Positions 1 to 9,222 of a stretch of 43,765 nucleotides of DNA are shown here, in pieces. The stretch covers positions 1 through 43,765 of the forward strand of contig CAZFBS010000023.1 in assembly GCA_964517265.1 (NCBI GenBank). Direction: 5' to 3'. The stretch is from REEP01 sp964517265 (GTDB taxonomy: Bacteria; Pseudomonadota; Alphaproteobacteria; Rhodospirillales; Defluviicoccaceae). Below the pieces are notes generated by a model. That model was not told where the DNA came from. It did no database searches and worked only from the letters and a program-made list of their open reading frames with translations. Numbering within the stretch: position 1 is the stretch's first letter; each line of letters starts with the position of its first letter. The translations under genes were made by a program, and so were the position numbers.

Positions 1-769
1 TGTGCTCGACCAGGCGCTTGGCCTTCTCCAACACCATCTCGGCAACCTGGACGTGGCGGGCCGCCGGCTCGTCGAACGTGGAGCTAACGACCTCGCCGCG
101 CACCGAGCGAGCCATGTCGGTAACTTCTTCCGGCCGCTCGTCGATCAGCAGCACGATCAGGTAGCATTCGGGATGGTTGACCGCGATCGAGTGGGCAATA
201 TTCTGCAGCATCACCGTCTTGCCGGTGCGCGGCGGGGCGACGATCAAGGCGCGCTGGCCCTTGCCGATCGGCGCGATCAGGTCGATCACGCGGGAAGTGA
301 GATCCTTGCTCTCGGTCGAAGACAGCTCCATCTTGAACCGGGTCTCGGGGTAGAGCGGCGTCAAGTTGTCGAAGTTGATGCGGTGACGCACCTCGGCCGG
401 ATTGGCGAAGTTGATATCGTTGACCTTGAGCAGGGCGAAGTAGCGCTCGCCGTCCTTGGGCGAGCGGATTTCGCCTTCCACCGTGTCGCCGGTGCGCAGA
501 CTGAAGCGGCGGATCTGGCTGGGCGAGACGTAGATATCATCGGGTCCCGGTAGATAATTCGCTTCGGGAGAGCGCAAGAAACCGAACCCATCCTGCAAGA
601 CTTCCAGAACGCCGTCGCCGTAAATAGCAACCTCGTTCTCCGCCAGCTGTTTGAGGATCGCGAACATCATCTCCTGCTTTCGCAGCGAGCTCGCATTCTC
701 AATCCGCAGATCTTCCGCGTACGACAACAAATCCGCGGCGGGTTTTGTCTTGAGTTCCTTAAGATTCAT
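1..769 (-). CDS. rho: Transcription termination factor Rho (N-terminal part, runs off the window)
   Basis: Rho is the hexameric RNA-dependent ATPase helicase that ends transcription at Rho-dependent sites. About 256 residues from the N-terminus are visible. The protein opens with MNLKELKTKPAADLL, the Rho N-terminal helical domain, followed by the cold-shock-like RNA-binding domain (roughly residues 50-118, with DGFGFLRSPEANYLPGPDDIYV) and the start of the ATPase core with the Walker A motif APPRTGKT near residue 180. The ATG at 767-769 is the family's usual start. The gene lies downstream of hemJ on the same strand with a 246-base gap, so it may have its own promoter. The C-terminal half lies beyond position 1. 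Confidence 0.96.
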   Translation of the reverse strand, partial: MNLKELKTKPAADLLSYAEDLRIENASSLRKQEMMFAILKQLAENEVAIYGDGVLEVLQDGFGFLRSPEANYLPGPDDIYVSPSQIRRFSLRTGDTVEGEIRSPKDGERYFALLKVNDINFANPAEVRHRINFDNLTPLYPETRFKMELSSTESKDLTSRVIDLIAPIGKGQRALIVAPPRTGKTVMLQNIAHSIAVNHPECYLIVLLIDERPEEVTDMARSVRGEVVSSTFDEPAARHVQVAEMVLEKAKRLVEH

Positions 770-956
770 GGTCGATTCACACTCGTGAACACTGTTTGGG
801 AGAGCTGGGACACCAGAGCGCCTGCCGGGTGAGGGCCTCGAGTCCAATGACGAAATGAAAGGCGCGTCGCCTTGCCGTGCTAGCGGCTCCGACGCCGTAA
901 AAGACGAGAACGTTGGTAAGATTTGCCTGAAATCGACTTGATCGGCAACACGGGCA

Positions 957-985
957 CTTTGAACCACTTCCTCATGCACTGTCAA
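957..985 (-). promoter_or_regulatory. Possible sigma-70 promoter for rho
   Basis: On the minus strand a perfect TTGACA (positions 985-980) is followed after 17 bases by TCAAAG, which matches the -10 consensus at only three of six positions. It lies in the hemJ-rho gap and points toward rho. The -35 element is good and the -10 is weak, so this is a tentative call. Confidence 0.25.
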
Positions 986-1015
986 ACAAAGTTTAGCGCT
1001 GGCCCCCCGCAGAGC

Positions 1016-1444
1016 TTACCACGGCCTGAACACGGCAAGGAAGACGATGCCAATCAGGAGCACGGTCGGCGCTTCGTTCATGATCCGGTAGAACCGCTCC
1101 GAATGTGCGTTCTCTCCGGCAGCGAACTGTTTGCGCCAGCGGGCCAGCGCCATGTGGAACCCAATCAGAAGGGCGACGAGCAGCAGCTTCGTGTGCAACC
1201 AGCCCTGCACCCAAGCATCGGTCAGCCAGATCAACAGTCCGCCGGTTACGAGCGTCGCGATCAGTGCCGGGTTCATGATGATCCGCAGTAGCTTTCGCTC
1301 CATCACCACGAAGGTATCGGCGGCATCCGAGCCGGCCGCTTTCTGGGTGTGGTAGACGAACAGCCGGGGCAAGTAGAATAACCCCGCCATCCAGGCGACA
1401 AAGCTGATGATATGCAGAAATCTGAGCCAGAGATAAGCGTCCAC
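1016..1444 (-). CDS. hemJ: Protoporphyrinogen IX oxidase, HemJ type
   Basis: HemJ is the membrane-bound enzyme that oxidises protoporphyrinogen IX to protoporphyrin IX in many alphaproteobacteria lacking HemG or HemY. The 142-residue protein has the family length, about four hydrophobic segments, and the N-terminal region RFLHIISFVAWMAGLFYLPR with conserved histidine and arginine. It ends in the typical FLAVFRPW. The start is a GTG at 1442-1444 preceded by GAGAGG. It follows hemH on the same strand, so hemE, hemH and hemJ probably form one haem-biosynthesis transcript. Confidence 0.93.
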   Translation of the reverse strand: MDAYLWLRFLHIISFVAWMAGLFYLPRLFVYHTQKAAGSDAADTFVVMERKLLRIIMNPALIATLVTGGLLIWLTDAWVQGWLHTKLLLVALLIGFHMALARWRKQFAAGENAHSERFYRIMNEAPTVLLIGIVFLAVFRPW

Positions 1445-1490
1445 AACGATCCTCTCAGCGGGTCAAGGGCAAGTGGTCACGGCGTGATCG

Positions 1491-2549
1491 TCACGGGCTT
1501 CCCGTCACGGGCAAGGTGCGGCAAGGACATCCGCCGAACGTCGCCGGACAGAGGCGGGCGCCACCAGCGGGGCCGGTTGCCGGCTGCCGGCTCAGGGCAT
1601 CCTGGGTAAGAGCAGTCAGGCCGTCAATGAATTCCCGGGAGGTGCTGACCGTCGGCACCCGAACATAGCCGGCAACGCCGGCCTTGCGCGCCGCTTCCGC
1701 ATACTCAATATCGAGCTCCACCAGCGTCTCGGAATGCTCTGAAACGAAGGCCACCGGCACCATCACCACCGCCTTGGCATCGCGCCCCGCTCTCTCGATC
1801 TCCGCTTCGGTCGCCGGGCCGATCCATTCCAGCGGTCCGACCCGGCTTTGGTAGCAAACGCTGTAATCGAGATCCTCGACGCCAAGACCGGCGACCACTG
1901 CCGCCACCGTTTGTTCCACTTGCCACTGATACGGATCGCCGCGCGCGATCACCCGCTTGGGCAGGCCATGCGCCGAGAACAGCACGCGCGGCGGTCCCGC
2001 TGCCGTCGCCTGCTCGAGAGCCGCCCGAAGCAGCCGGACCTGCGCCGCGATCCATCCAGGCTCGGTGGGGTAGCAGCAGATCGCATGCTCCCCGCCGTCG
2101 AGCCCATGCCGCGCCGCTGCCCGGCGCCAGTCCCGCAGCGAGGAGAGCGTCGTCGTGGTCGAGAACTGCGGGTAGAGCGGCAACAGAACGATTTCGTCGG
2201 GGCGGAATGCCGCCACTGCGGTAGCGACGGCCTCGCTGAGGGGATGCCAATAGCGCATACAGACGAACACTCGCGCTTCGAGACCGAGACCGCGCAGGTT
2301 TTTTTCCAGCGCTTCTCCTTGCGCGGTCGTCAGCTTCAGCAACGGCGAGCTGCCTCCCAGCCGGGCATAGATCTCCCGCGCAACCTTGGCTCGGCGGTGG
2401 GCGATCAAGCGCGCGAGCGGCCAGCGCAGCAGACCAGGCAGGCCGATGATCGCCGGGTCGTTGAACAGATTGAACAGGAACGGCTCGACTGCCTCGGGGC
2501 AATCGGGACCGCCAAGATTGAATAGCACCACGGCAAGGCGCATCGTCAT
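1491..2549 (-). CDS. hemH: Ferrochelatase
   Basis: HemH inserts Fe2+ into protoporphyrin IX to make protohaem. The 352-residue protein begins MTMRLAVVLFNLGGPD, contains the catalytic-histidine region SAHGLPKR near residue 190, the motif CYQSRVGPLEWIGP, and the late segment PVAFVSEHSETLVELD with the conserved His and Glu. The ATG overlaps the hemE stop by four bases (ATGA) and has GGGAGG upstream, which indicates translational coupling. The tail is rich in Gly, Pro and Cys and is less conserved. Confidence 0.95.
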   Translation of the reverse strand: MTMRLAVVLFNLGGPDCPEAVEPFLFNLFNDPAIIGLPGLLRWPLARLIAHRRAKVAREIYARLGGSSPLLKLTTAQGEALEKNLRGLGLEARVFVCMRYWHPLSEAVATAVAAFRPDEIVLLPLYPQFSTTTTLSSLRDWRRAAARHGLDGGEHAICCYPTEPGWIAAQVRLLRAALEQATAAGPPRVLFSAHGLPKRVIARGDPYQWQVEQTVAAVVAGLGVEDLDYSVCYQSRVGPLEWIGPATEAEIERAGRDAKAVVMVPVAFVSEHSETLVELDIEYAEAARKAGVAGYVRVPTVSTSREFIDGLTALTQDALSRQPATGPAGGARLCPATFGGCPCRTLPVTGSP

Positions 2550-3619
2550 CGAGCCTCCCCCTGCCGGCGAGCCCCCTCCGGGTGGAACGCCTCAATCTGG
2601 GCGGCCAGCGCGGCAACGTGTTCCGGCGGCGTCTGCGGCAAAACACCGTGGCCGAGATTGAACACGAATCGCCCGCGCGACAGGCGATTCAGGATCCGCG
2701 CCGTCTCCCGCTCCATCGCGGCGCCGCCGGCGACCACTGCAAGGTTGTCAAGATTTCCCTGGACCAGTGCACGTGGTTGCAGGGCTTCAGCAGCGTAATC
2801 GAGCGGAACGCCTGCGTCCAGCGAAACGCCATCGATCCGGGTGTCATTCACGTAAGCTTGGTAAAGGGCGCCGGCGCCACGCGGGAAGCCGATCACCGGC
2901 ACGGCGGGATGAGCCGCCTTCAAGCGACGGATGATATGCGCGGTGGGCTCGATCACCCAGCGCCGGAACTCGGTTTCCGGCAGCAGCCCCGCCCAGCTGT
3001 CGAACAGCTGGACGACATCGGCGCCGGCTTCGATCTGCGCACCCAAGTGGCGGACCACCGCATCCGTCAAGACCGCGATCAGGCTCGAGAACCCGGCCGG
3101 ATCGCGGTAGGCCCAGCTCCGTGGAACGTCCGCCTCTCCGCCACCGCGGCCTTCGACCATGTAGACCGCAAGCGTCCAGGGCGCCCCGGCAAATCCGATC
3201 AAGGCGATCTGTTCGGGCAAGGCTGCTTTCAGTCGGCGCACGCCGGCATACACCGGCGCCAGCCGTTCCTCGAGCTGCCCTGCTCGCAGCGATTCAAGAT
3301 CGATGGTGGAACGAACCGGATCCAGCCGCGGACCGCTGCCCTCAATGAAAGCGACGTCGCGGCCGAGCGCATGCGGGATAACGAGGATGTCGCTGAACAC
3401 AATGGCTGCGTCCATCTGGTAGCGGCGCAGCGGCTGCAAGGCCGCCTCGCAGGTGAGCTCCGGATCGTAGCAGAACGCAAGGAAGTCGCGATTCCTCTCC
3501 CGCAAGGCCCGATACTCCGGCAGATAACGCCCCGCTTGGCGCATCAGCCAGAATGGCGGCCGCGATTCCTTGTCGCCTTGGAAGGCAGCGAGCAGCGGCT
3601 TGGCGTGCGGGTTCACCAC
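2546..3619 (-). CDS. hemE: Uroporphyrinogen decarboxylase
   Basis: HemE removes the four acetate carboxyls of uroporphyrinogen III to give coproporphyrinogen III. The 357-residue product has the signature RPPFWLMRQAGRYLPEYR near the N-terminus and the GFAGAPWTLAVYMVEG motif near residue 145. No in-frame ATG is available before the upstream stop at 3665-3667, so a GTG (3617-3619 or 3614-3616) is the likely start. In many alphaproteobacteria hemE borders the chromosomal origin, and the non-coding gap just upstream fits that position. Confidence 0.95.
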   Translation of the reverse strand: MVNPHAKPLLAAFQGDKESRPPFWLMRQAGRYLPEYRALRERNRDFLAFCYDPELTCEAALQPLRRYQMDAAIVFSDILVIPHALGRDVAFIEGSGPRLDPVRSTIDLESLRAGQLEERLAPVYAGVRRLKAALPEQIALIGFAGAPWTLAVYMVEGRGGGEADVPRSWAYRDPAGFSSLIAVLTDAVVRHLGAQIEAGADVVQLFDSWAGLLPETEFRRWVIEPTAHIIRRLKAAHPAVPVIGFPRGAGALYQAYVNDTRIDGVSLDAGVPLDYAAEALQPRALVQGNLDNLAVVAGGAAMERETARILNRLSRGRFVFNLGHGVLPQTPPEHVAALAAQIEAFHPEGARRQGEAR

Positions 3620-4309
3620 AGTTGTCCAGTAGCAGCGCCACCGCCCGACCGATTCACCATCATCTTAAGGACTCCTTTAAGAAAGGTTGTAGTTGTTGTT
3701 GGGGCCGAAATTGTGGGGATTATTTCCTTTCCCGGAATCATCCCCAGAAAAGTTGGCACGATGCCGGTGCTCACCTTCCTGTGTCTAATCCTGTGGATGA
3801 TTTTGCGAAAGCTCCGATCGATGCAGGATTATACGTCGGAAATCTTTGCCCGGCTCACCTTTCTGCAACCGGGGGATAACGGGGAGAACAGGATCGTCGG
3901 TCAAACGATCCCCGTCATCTGCGTTGTTTCGCGGGCCTTGGCGGTCGGGTAGCGAGCCTGTGCATGACTTTCTGTGGTTCCGGCATCGAACAGAGCGCCG
4001 CTGTCGGACAGGTGCTTGTCCCCAAGGTGTCCCCTCTTTGTCCCCCGCCTTCTCCCGCCTCTTGTCATCCGCACCGGGGCAATGCCGACGATGCGATCGA
4101 AGAACGCCGCCTGCGGTGAGGAGGCCGCGAGAAAACGCCGCAATTGCCGGTTCCGATGGGATTGGAGGTCCAAGCCCGGTGTCAACGTGAACCGCATCGC
4201 GGGAGACGGTCGAAAAAATTCTCCGCGTTCAGCAGGTAAGCTACGGGTATTTCCGGATTGCTCCGCGCCGTCGAAAAACAGGCGTCATTTCTTTAGGAGC
4301 TGCAGTGGA
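3620..4309. other. oriC: Candidate chromosomal replication origin (oriC) beside hemE
   Basis: This 690-base gap has no convincing gene. It holds a set of near-consensus DnaA boxes (TTATNCACA) that share TCATNCNCA: 3738-3746 (TCATCCCCA), 3792-3800 (minus strand, TCATCCACA), 3959-3967 (minus strand, TCATGCACA) and 4065-4073 (TCATCCGCA). A weaker TTATCCCCC lies at 3871-3879 on the minus strand. Close to hemE, two TTAA blocks separated by eight bases (3665-3680) resemble a CtrA site (normally TTAA-N7-TTAA), and a GACTC (GANTC methylation site) lies between them. A TGTGGGGATTA / TCATCCCCAGA inverted repeat spans 3712-3748. In Caulobacter and relatives the origin lies beside hemE, and parABS lies nearby here too. 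No AT-rich unwinding element is obvious. Confidence 0.6.
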
Positions 4310-4888
4310 TTACGTGCGCCTGCGTTTCAGCAGGACATAGAGCGCACCGTCCCCCCCGTGCGCCGGCGTCGCGTAAGCGAACGCAAGGACGAGGCTGCGG
4401 GTCGCGGGCAGGTTCAGCCAATGCGGCACGGTGGTCCGCAATACGCCCTCCGAGCGGCTGCCCTTGCCGGTAATCACCAGCACGCAGCGTCGCCCCCGTT
4501 GTTGCGAGGCAGAAATGAACTGGTGCAGGGCCATATGCGCCTGCGCCTGAGTCATGCCGTGCAAATCGATTGTGCCTTCGATCGGCAACAGTCCCCGCCG
4601 CAGCCGAGCCAGACGACGCTTGTCAAGGCCGGAGGCAGTGCCATGACTGAGATCCCGTGGCGGTGCGGACGGTACCGCCAGTGGGGCGGGTGGATCCGGC
4701 CGACGATGCGGTTGCCGCCGAGTTGGCCCCGCGGGTGGGTTGGCCGTCTCTCCCACAGGCTCGGCCTGCGGCGGCGACTGAAAGCCATTGTGCCGGGGCA
4801 GGGGGCGGACACTGCCGGCGACGCGGCGCCAGAGATCGCTGTCGGCGGGATAACCGGGAGAGCGAGATGGGCCGTCACCCGGGCTCAT
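4310..4888 (-). CDS. Smr-domain (MutS2-like) protein
   Basis: A 192-residue protein with a proline- and arginine-rich, probably disordered first half and a C-terminal Smr domain from about residue 105 (GTIDLHGMTQAQAHMALHQF, then VLVITGKGS and VPHWLN). Smr domains are nucleic-acid-binding or nicking modules; the LHG and TGKG motifs are the expected ones. The ATG at 4886-4888 overlaps the end of lutC by 14 bases; a longer version would use TTG at 4906. It may be the last gene of the lut operon. Its exact substrate cannot be told from the sequence. Confidence 0.85.
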   Translation of the reverse strand: MSPGDGPSRSPGYPADSDLWRRVAGSVRPLPRHNGFQSPPQAEPVGETANPPAGPTRRQPHRRPDPPAPLAVPSAPPRDLSHGTASGLDKRRLARLRRGLLPIEGTIDLHGMTQAQAHMALHQFISASQQRGRRCVLVITGKGSRSEGVLRTTVPHWLNLPATRSLVLAFAYATPAHGGDGALYVLLKRRRT

Positions 4889-5588
4889 GGCTGTCGCCGC
4901 CGTCAACGATCATGATGTGCAGCCGGCGCGGACCATGCGCGCCGAGGAGCAGCGTTTGCTCGATGTCAGCAGTACGCGAAGGGCCGGTGATCCAGTTAAC
5001 GATCCGTGGCAGTCCGATCCCAACTCCGACTTCACTGCGCAGCAACATAAAGGCATCTTCGTAAGTGCCGACGATCCGCTCTCGTCCGATCGCAACCAGA
5101 TGATCGGCGGGGAGGAAGTTGAGCGAAGTTGGGGACTCCGGCCCCGATAACAACATCAGCGTGCCGGTCTCGGCAATCCCAGCAAAGGCCGAGGTAAGGC
5201 TGGCAAGATCGCCCGCCTCGGCGGCGCCCCCGCTGACAACGACAGGGGTTTCGTCGGTCCAGCAAAGCGTTTCCAACTGCGGATCGCGCGCGGCGCGCAC
5301 CGCCATTGGAAGGTTGTGTGCGCGCAGATAGGCCGCAACGGCGGAGGGAACCCGTGTCCAGCCATCCAACTGCTCGGTGGTTGCGTTGACTCGCTCAGCC
5401 TCGGCGATGAACACCTCGATTCGGGCCGCCCCGTCCTTCTGGCCCCGGGCAGGGACGACATTGGCGCGAGGAAACCGCAGCCGACGTTCCAGCGCCTTCC
5501 GCGCCTCCGGCGGCAAGCGGCCGCGGCCAAGGGCTTCGCGAATACTGCCGAGCATCCGCTCGCGTGCGCCGCTGCTGGTACCGCTCAT
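4875..5588 (-). CDS. lutC: LUD-domain lactate utilization protein C
   Basis: LutC is one of three proteins (LutA, LutB, LutC) that oxidise L-lactate to pyruvate with an iron-sulfur system. The product is 237 residues and shows the LUD fold end region EVGVGIGLPRIVNWITGPSR with the family's conserved SRTADIEQTLLLGAHGPRRL. The ATG at 5586-5588 overlaps the lutB stop as ATGA, so it is preferred over the upstream in-frame start at 5615. The tight overlap shows cotranslation with lutB. The downstream smr gene overlaps its 3' end. Confidence 0.9.
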   Translation of the reverse strand: MSGTSSGARERMLGSIREALGRGRLPPEARKALERRLRFPRANVVPARGQKDGAARIEVFIAEAERVNATTEQLDGWTRVPSAVAAYLRAHNLPMAVRAARDPQLETLCWTDETPVVVSGGAAEAGDLASLTSAFAGIAETGTLMLLSGPESPTSLNFLPADHLVAIGRERIVGTYEDAFMLLRSEVGVGIGLPRIVNWITGPSRTADIEQTLLLGAHGPRRLHIMIVDGGDSHEPG

Positions 5589-7009
5589 GTGCGGGCGCCT
5601 TTCCGGGCAGACCACATCTTTTGGAACGTGCGGCCTTGCGGAGCGGGCAAATCACGCCCTCGGGTCCAGCCGCCCGCCAGCGGCAGCGCCTGGAACCGGC
5701 CCTTGCGCCGCCCCATCAGCCCGAGCATGCCAACGCCCATCCGCATCGCCAGGCGATACAGAGCCGGTCGGCGGGCGAGGAACGCCCACCCCTTCAAGCC
5801 CTGGCGCACCGCGCCCGATCCCTTGCGTGCCTCGAACTGATCCTGGCGCAACTGCCGCAGCATCTTCGGCAGCGGGATGCGGACCGGACAGACCTCCTCG
5901 CAGCGGCCGCACAAACTGGACGCGTTGGGCAGATGTCCGGCCTCATCGATGCCGATCAAGTTCGGGATCAGCACCGCGCCCATCGGCCCGGAATAGACCC
6001 AGCCGTAGGCATGCCCGCCGATGGCACCGTAGATGGGACAGTGGTTGATGCAGGAACCGCAGCGGATGCACCGCAGCATGTCGCGATAGGGTCCGCCCAG
6101 CATCCGGCTGCGGCCGTTGTCGAGCAGCAGGACGTGAAAGACTTCCGGCCCGTCAAGGTCGCCCGCTCGACGTGGTCCCGTGGTGAACGTCGTATAGACA
6201 GACAGGTCTTGCCCAGTCGCTGAGCGGGCCAGCACGCGCAAAAGGGTCGCCGCGTCCTCGAAGGTTGGCACGATCTTCTCGATGCTCGCGATGACGATCT
6301 GCACCCGCGGCAGTGTTTGGGTCAGATCGGCATTGCCTTCATTGGTGACCAGAACGGTCGTTCCGCTCTCAGCGATCAACATATTGGCGCCGGTAATGCC
6401 GAGGGACGCGCCGAGAAACTCCTTGCGCAGCACGTTGCGCGCCTCGTCAAGCATCACGGCGGGTTCTTCCAGCGGCCGGTCCGGCGGCAGGTCCGTGTGC
6501 TGCTTGCGGAAGGCGTCGGCGACCTGATCCTTGGACAGATGGATCGCCGGCGCGATGATATGGCTTGGCGCTTCGTGGCGGAGCTGGATGATGTACTCGC
6601 CGAGATCGGTCTCCACGGGGCGGAACCCAGCCTTTTCCAGACAGGCGTTAACGCCGAGCTCCTCGCCGATCATCGACTTCGCCTTGGTGATGCTGGTTGC
6701 GCCTTCCTCACTGCAAATGCGGATCAGGGTCTCGCGCGCTTCATCGGCATCGGCGCACCAGTGGACATGGCCGCCACGCTCGATCACCTTGGCTTCGAAC
6801 CGCTCCAGGTAGAAGTCGAGATTGTCCAGAACATGGTTCTTGATCGCCCGCGCATCGTCACGCAGGGCGTCGAACTCCGGCAACCGCTCCATCGCGAGCC
6901 GCCGCTTGACCGGAAAGCCATCGGGAAAGCGCGCAAGCGCCCCCTGCAGTTTCACGTCTTCGATGGCTCGGTGTGCGTTGTCTACGAACGATCGGGCTGT
7001 CGATTCCAC
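5585..7009 (-). CDS. lutB: Lactate utilization iron-sulfur protein LutB
   Basis: The 474-residue product has an N-terminal LUD region followed by a ferredoxin-like segment with two 4Fe-4S cysteine sets, CIRCGSCINHCP near residue 310 and CGRCEEVCPVRIP near residue 360, as in LutB/YkgF. It passes electrons during lactate oxidation together with LutA and LutC. The start is GTG (7007-7009) with a purine-rich AGAGGG upstream. The gene sits 54 bases after lutA and overlaps lutC by four bases. The C-terminal tail is basic. Confidence 0.92.
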   Translation of the reverse strand: MESTARSFVDNAHRAIEDVKLQGALARFPDGFPVKRRLAMERLPEFDALRDDARAIKNHVLDNLDFYLERFEAKVIERGGHVHWCADADEARETLIRICSEEGATSITKAKSMIGEELGVNACLEKAGFRPVETDLGEYIIQLRHEAPSHIIAPAIHLSKDQVADAFRKQHTDLPPDRPLEEPAVMLDEARNVLRKEFLGASLGITGANMLIAESGTTVLVTNEGNADLTQTLPRVQIVIASIEKIVPTFEDAATLLRVLARSATGQDLSVYTTFTTGPRRAGDLDGPEVFHVLLLDNGRSRMLGGPYRDMLRCIRCGSCINHCPIYGAIGGHAYGWVYSGPMGAVLIPNLIGIDEAGHLPNASSLCGRCEEVCPVRIPLPKMLRQLRQDQFEARKGSGAVRQGLKGWAFLARRPALYRLAMRMGVGMLGLMGRRKGRFQALPLAGGWTRGRDLPAPQGRTFQKMWSARKGART

Positions 7010-7063
7010 CGGATTGGTCCCTCTTCCAGATTGAAACCTCTGCCTCCCGCCCGTGCTCGGCCT

Positions 7064-7858
7064 TCAGGCGCCTTTACCCGGACCGTTCTGCCCCCGGCTG
7101 GCACCAAGCGGCGCGGCATCGGCGGTGGTCCCGGCCAGCACTTCCGCCACATGCCGGACCTCGATCTCCTCGCCACGGCGATACAATCGGCCGGCCATGT
7201 TCATCAGGCAGCCGAGATCGCCGCCCAACAGCATATCGGCGCCCGTGGCCTTGATGTCATCAACCTTGACATCGACCATTTTCTCCGAAATCTCCGGGTA
7301 CTTCACGCAGAACAGGCCGCCGAAGCCACAGCAGGTTTCGGCAGTCTTCATTTCCCTCAGTTCAAGGCCCTCGATACCGGCGAGCAGTGCACGCGGCTGG
7401 TCGTGGATATGCAGCTCGCGCAAACCCGAGCAGGAGTCGTGATAGGCGGCAACCCTGGGGTGGCGGCCGGTAATCGGCCCCACCTTCAGAACATCGGCGA
7501 GGAAGGTCGTCAGTTCATAGGTCCGCCCGGCAAGCTCACGCGCCCGCCGGGCCATCTTGGCGTCGTCCTTGAACAGATCCGGGTAGTGCACTGTGATGGT
7601 GCCGGCACAGGAGCCGGAGGGTACCACCACGTAATCGAAGCCTTCAAAGGTGCGAATGACGTTGCGGGCGATGGCCGCGGCGTCCTTGGCATCGCCGGAA
7701 TTGTAGGCCGGTTGGCCACAGCACGTCTGCGCCGCCGGTACCGCCACCTCGCAGCCGGCATCCTCCAGCAGCTTGACGGCCGCAAAGCCAACGCTTGGCC
7801 GCATCAAATCGACGAGGCAGGTGACAAACAGGGCGACCTTGGGGCGGGACCTTTGCAT
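7064..7858 (-). CDS. lutA: Lactate utilization protein A (CCG-domain, GlcF/HdrB-like)
   Basis: The 264-residue protein carries two cysteine-rich CCG domains: TCCGQPAYNSGD near residue 45 and ETCCGFGGLFCVKYPEIS near residue 185. This is the two-domain architecture of LutA/YkgE, which binds non-cubane or 4Fe-4S clusters. It is the first gene of the lutA-lutB-lutC set. The ATG is at 7856-7858. No regulator such as a GntR-family LldR or LutR lies next to the operon in this window. Confidence 0.92.
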   Translation of the reverse strand: MQRSRPKVALFVTCLVDLMRPSVGFAAVKLLEDAGCEVAVPAAQTCCGQPAYNSGDAKDAAAIARNVIRTFEGFDYVVVPSGSCAGTITVHYPDLFKDDAKMARRARELAGRTYELTTFLADVLKVGPITGRHPRVAAYHDSCSGLRELHIHDQPRALLAGIEGLELREMKTAETCCGFGGLFCVKYPEISEKMVDVKVDDIKATGADMLLGGDLGCLMNMAGRLYRRGEEIEVRHVAEVLAGTTADAAPLGASRGQNGPGKGA

Positions 7859-7991
7859 CCTTCAACAATGGTCGCTGTCGCCGTCGATGGCAAGCGTCAA
7901 AATGCGGGATGGGCACCTGAAGGTGCTCATCGATTCTTCTGTCGCATACCATCTTGCAAGAGCCGTCGGAACAGGGCGGCCGGTGCTGGCA

Positions 7992-8966
7992 TCAGGGCAG
8001 CAGTACGGTGGAGCCTGTCGTCTTGCGGCCTTCGAGATCGCGATGCGCCTGCGCGGTCTCGCTTAAGGGATAAGTCTGATCGATGTTGATCGCGACGTAG
8101 CCACCCGCGACAACCTCGAACAGCTCAGACGCGCTTGCTTGTAGATCGTCCGGTTTGGCGGTGTAGGTCATCAGCGTCGGCCGGGTCAGAAACAGCGAAC
8201 CTTTTTGCGACAACAGTGCCGGATCAAAGGCCGGCACCGGCCCGGACGCATTGCCGAAGCTCACCATCATTCCCATCGGTCTCAAGGCATCGAGCGAGCC
8301 GATGAAGGTGTCCTTGCCGATCCCATCGTAGACCACGGCGACCCCATCGCCGTCAGTGAGGGCGCGCACCCGCTCGGTGAAGTTCTCCCGGGTGTAGACA
8401 ATCGGATGCTCGCAGCCATGCTTGCGGGCAAGCTCGGCTTTCTCATCGCTGCCGACGGTGCCGATGACGGTAGCGCCGAGGTGGCTCGCCCACTGGCAAA
8501 GGATCAGCCCCACCCCACCGGCCGCGGCGTGGACGAGGATCGGATCGCCCCGTTGCACGCGGTAGGTCCGGCGCAAGAGGTACTGCGCCGTCATCCCCTT
8601 CAACATCATCGCCGCTGCTGTCTGATCGGTGATCGCCTCCGGCAGCGCCACCAGCCGATCGGCTTTGATCAGCCGCGATTGCGCATACCCTCCGAGGACG
8701 CCGGCGTAGGCGACCCGCTGCCCTACCTCAAGATGGCTGACGCCATCGCCGACGGCGTCGATCACACCGGCGGCCTCCATGCCGATCACGCACGGCAGCG
8801 CCGGCACCGGGTAGAGCCCGGTGCGGTGATAGGTGTCGATGTAATTGAGGCCGACCGCGGTCTGACGGATGCGCACTTCACCCGCAGCGGGCTCACCGAC
8901 CTCCACCCCTTCCCAACGCAATACCTCCGGCCCTCCGGTCTCATGAATGCGGATGGCGTGGTTCAT
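7992..8966 (-). CDS. qor: NADPH:quinone oxidoreductase, zeta-crystallin/QOR family
   Basis: A 324-residue medium-chain reductase without zinc-ligand cysteines. It shows GLNYIDTYHRTGLYP near the N-terminus, VIGMEAAGVIDAVGDGV, and the nucleotide-binding AAAGGVGLILCQWASHLGA near residue 145, all characteristic of Qor. The ATG at 8964-8966 has AGAAGGAG upstream and is preferred over the longer in-frame start at 9011. It is probably a cytosolic one- or two-electron quinone reductase. It is divergent from the DUF488 gene and separate from the lut operon. Confidence 0.9.
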   Translation of the reverse strand: MNHAIRIHETGGPEVLRWEGVEVGEPAAGEVRIRQTAVGLNYIDTYHRTGLYPVPALPCVIGMEAAGVIDAVGDGVSHLEVGQRVAYAGVLGGYAQSRLIKADRLVALPEAITDQTAAAMMLKGMTAQYLLRRTYRVQRGDPILVHAAAGGVGLILCQWASHLGATVIGTVGSDEKAELARKHGCEHPIVYTRENFTERVRALTDGDGVAVVYDGIGKDTFIGSLDALRPMGMMVSFGNASGPVPAFDPALLSQKGSLFLTRPTLMTYTAKPDDLQASASELFEVVAGGYVAINIDQTYPLSETAQAHRDLEGRKTTGSTVLLP

Positions 8967-9222
8967 GGCGGTGCTCCTTCTCGCGGTCAGCTCGCAATTG
9001 GATGGTTCCACCGTATATTGCGACGGCGGCGAGCCATGGTACCGTTCCGCGCCGCCGGAGGCGAAGCGGTTTTTGCCCTCACGCCCCTCGCTCCTGCGAC
9101 CGAGCCGGCTGCACGGTTATTACGCGCAGCAGGTTGCGCGAAAAGTCCCGTGTAATGACCGTTAAAGAGTGGTACGCCACCGGGGACGCAGGAACTGCGA
9201 TGGGGCCTCAAGGAACGGGCGG

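Noticed and set aside
3846..4197. Short open frames on both strands inside the hemE-smr gap
   Set aside because: No ribosome-binding sites, no known motifs, and both strands are equally open, as expected in GC-rich non-coding DNA.
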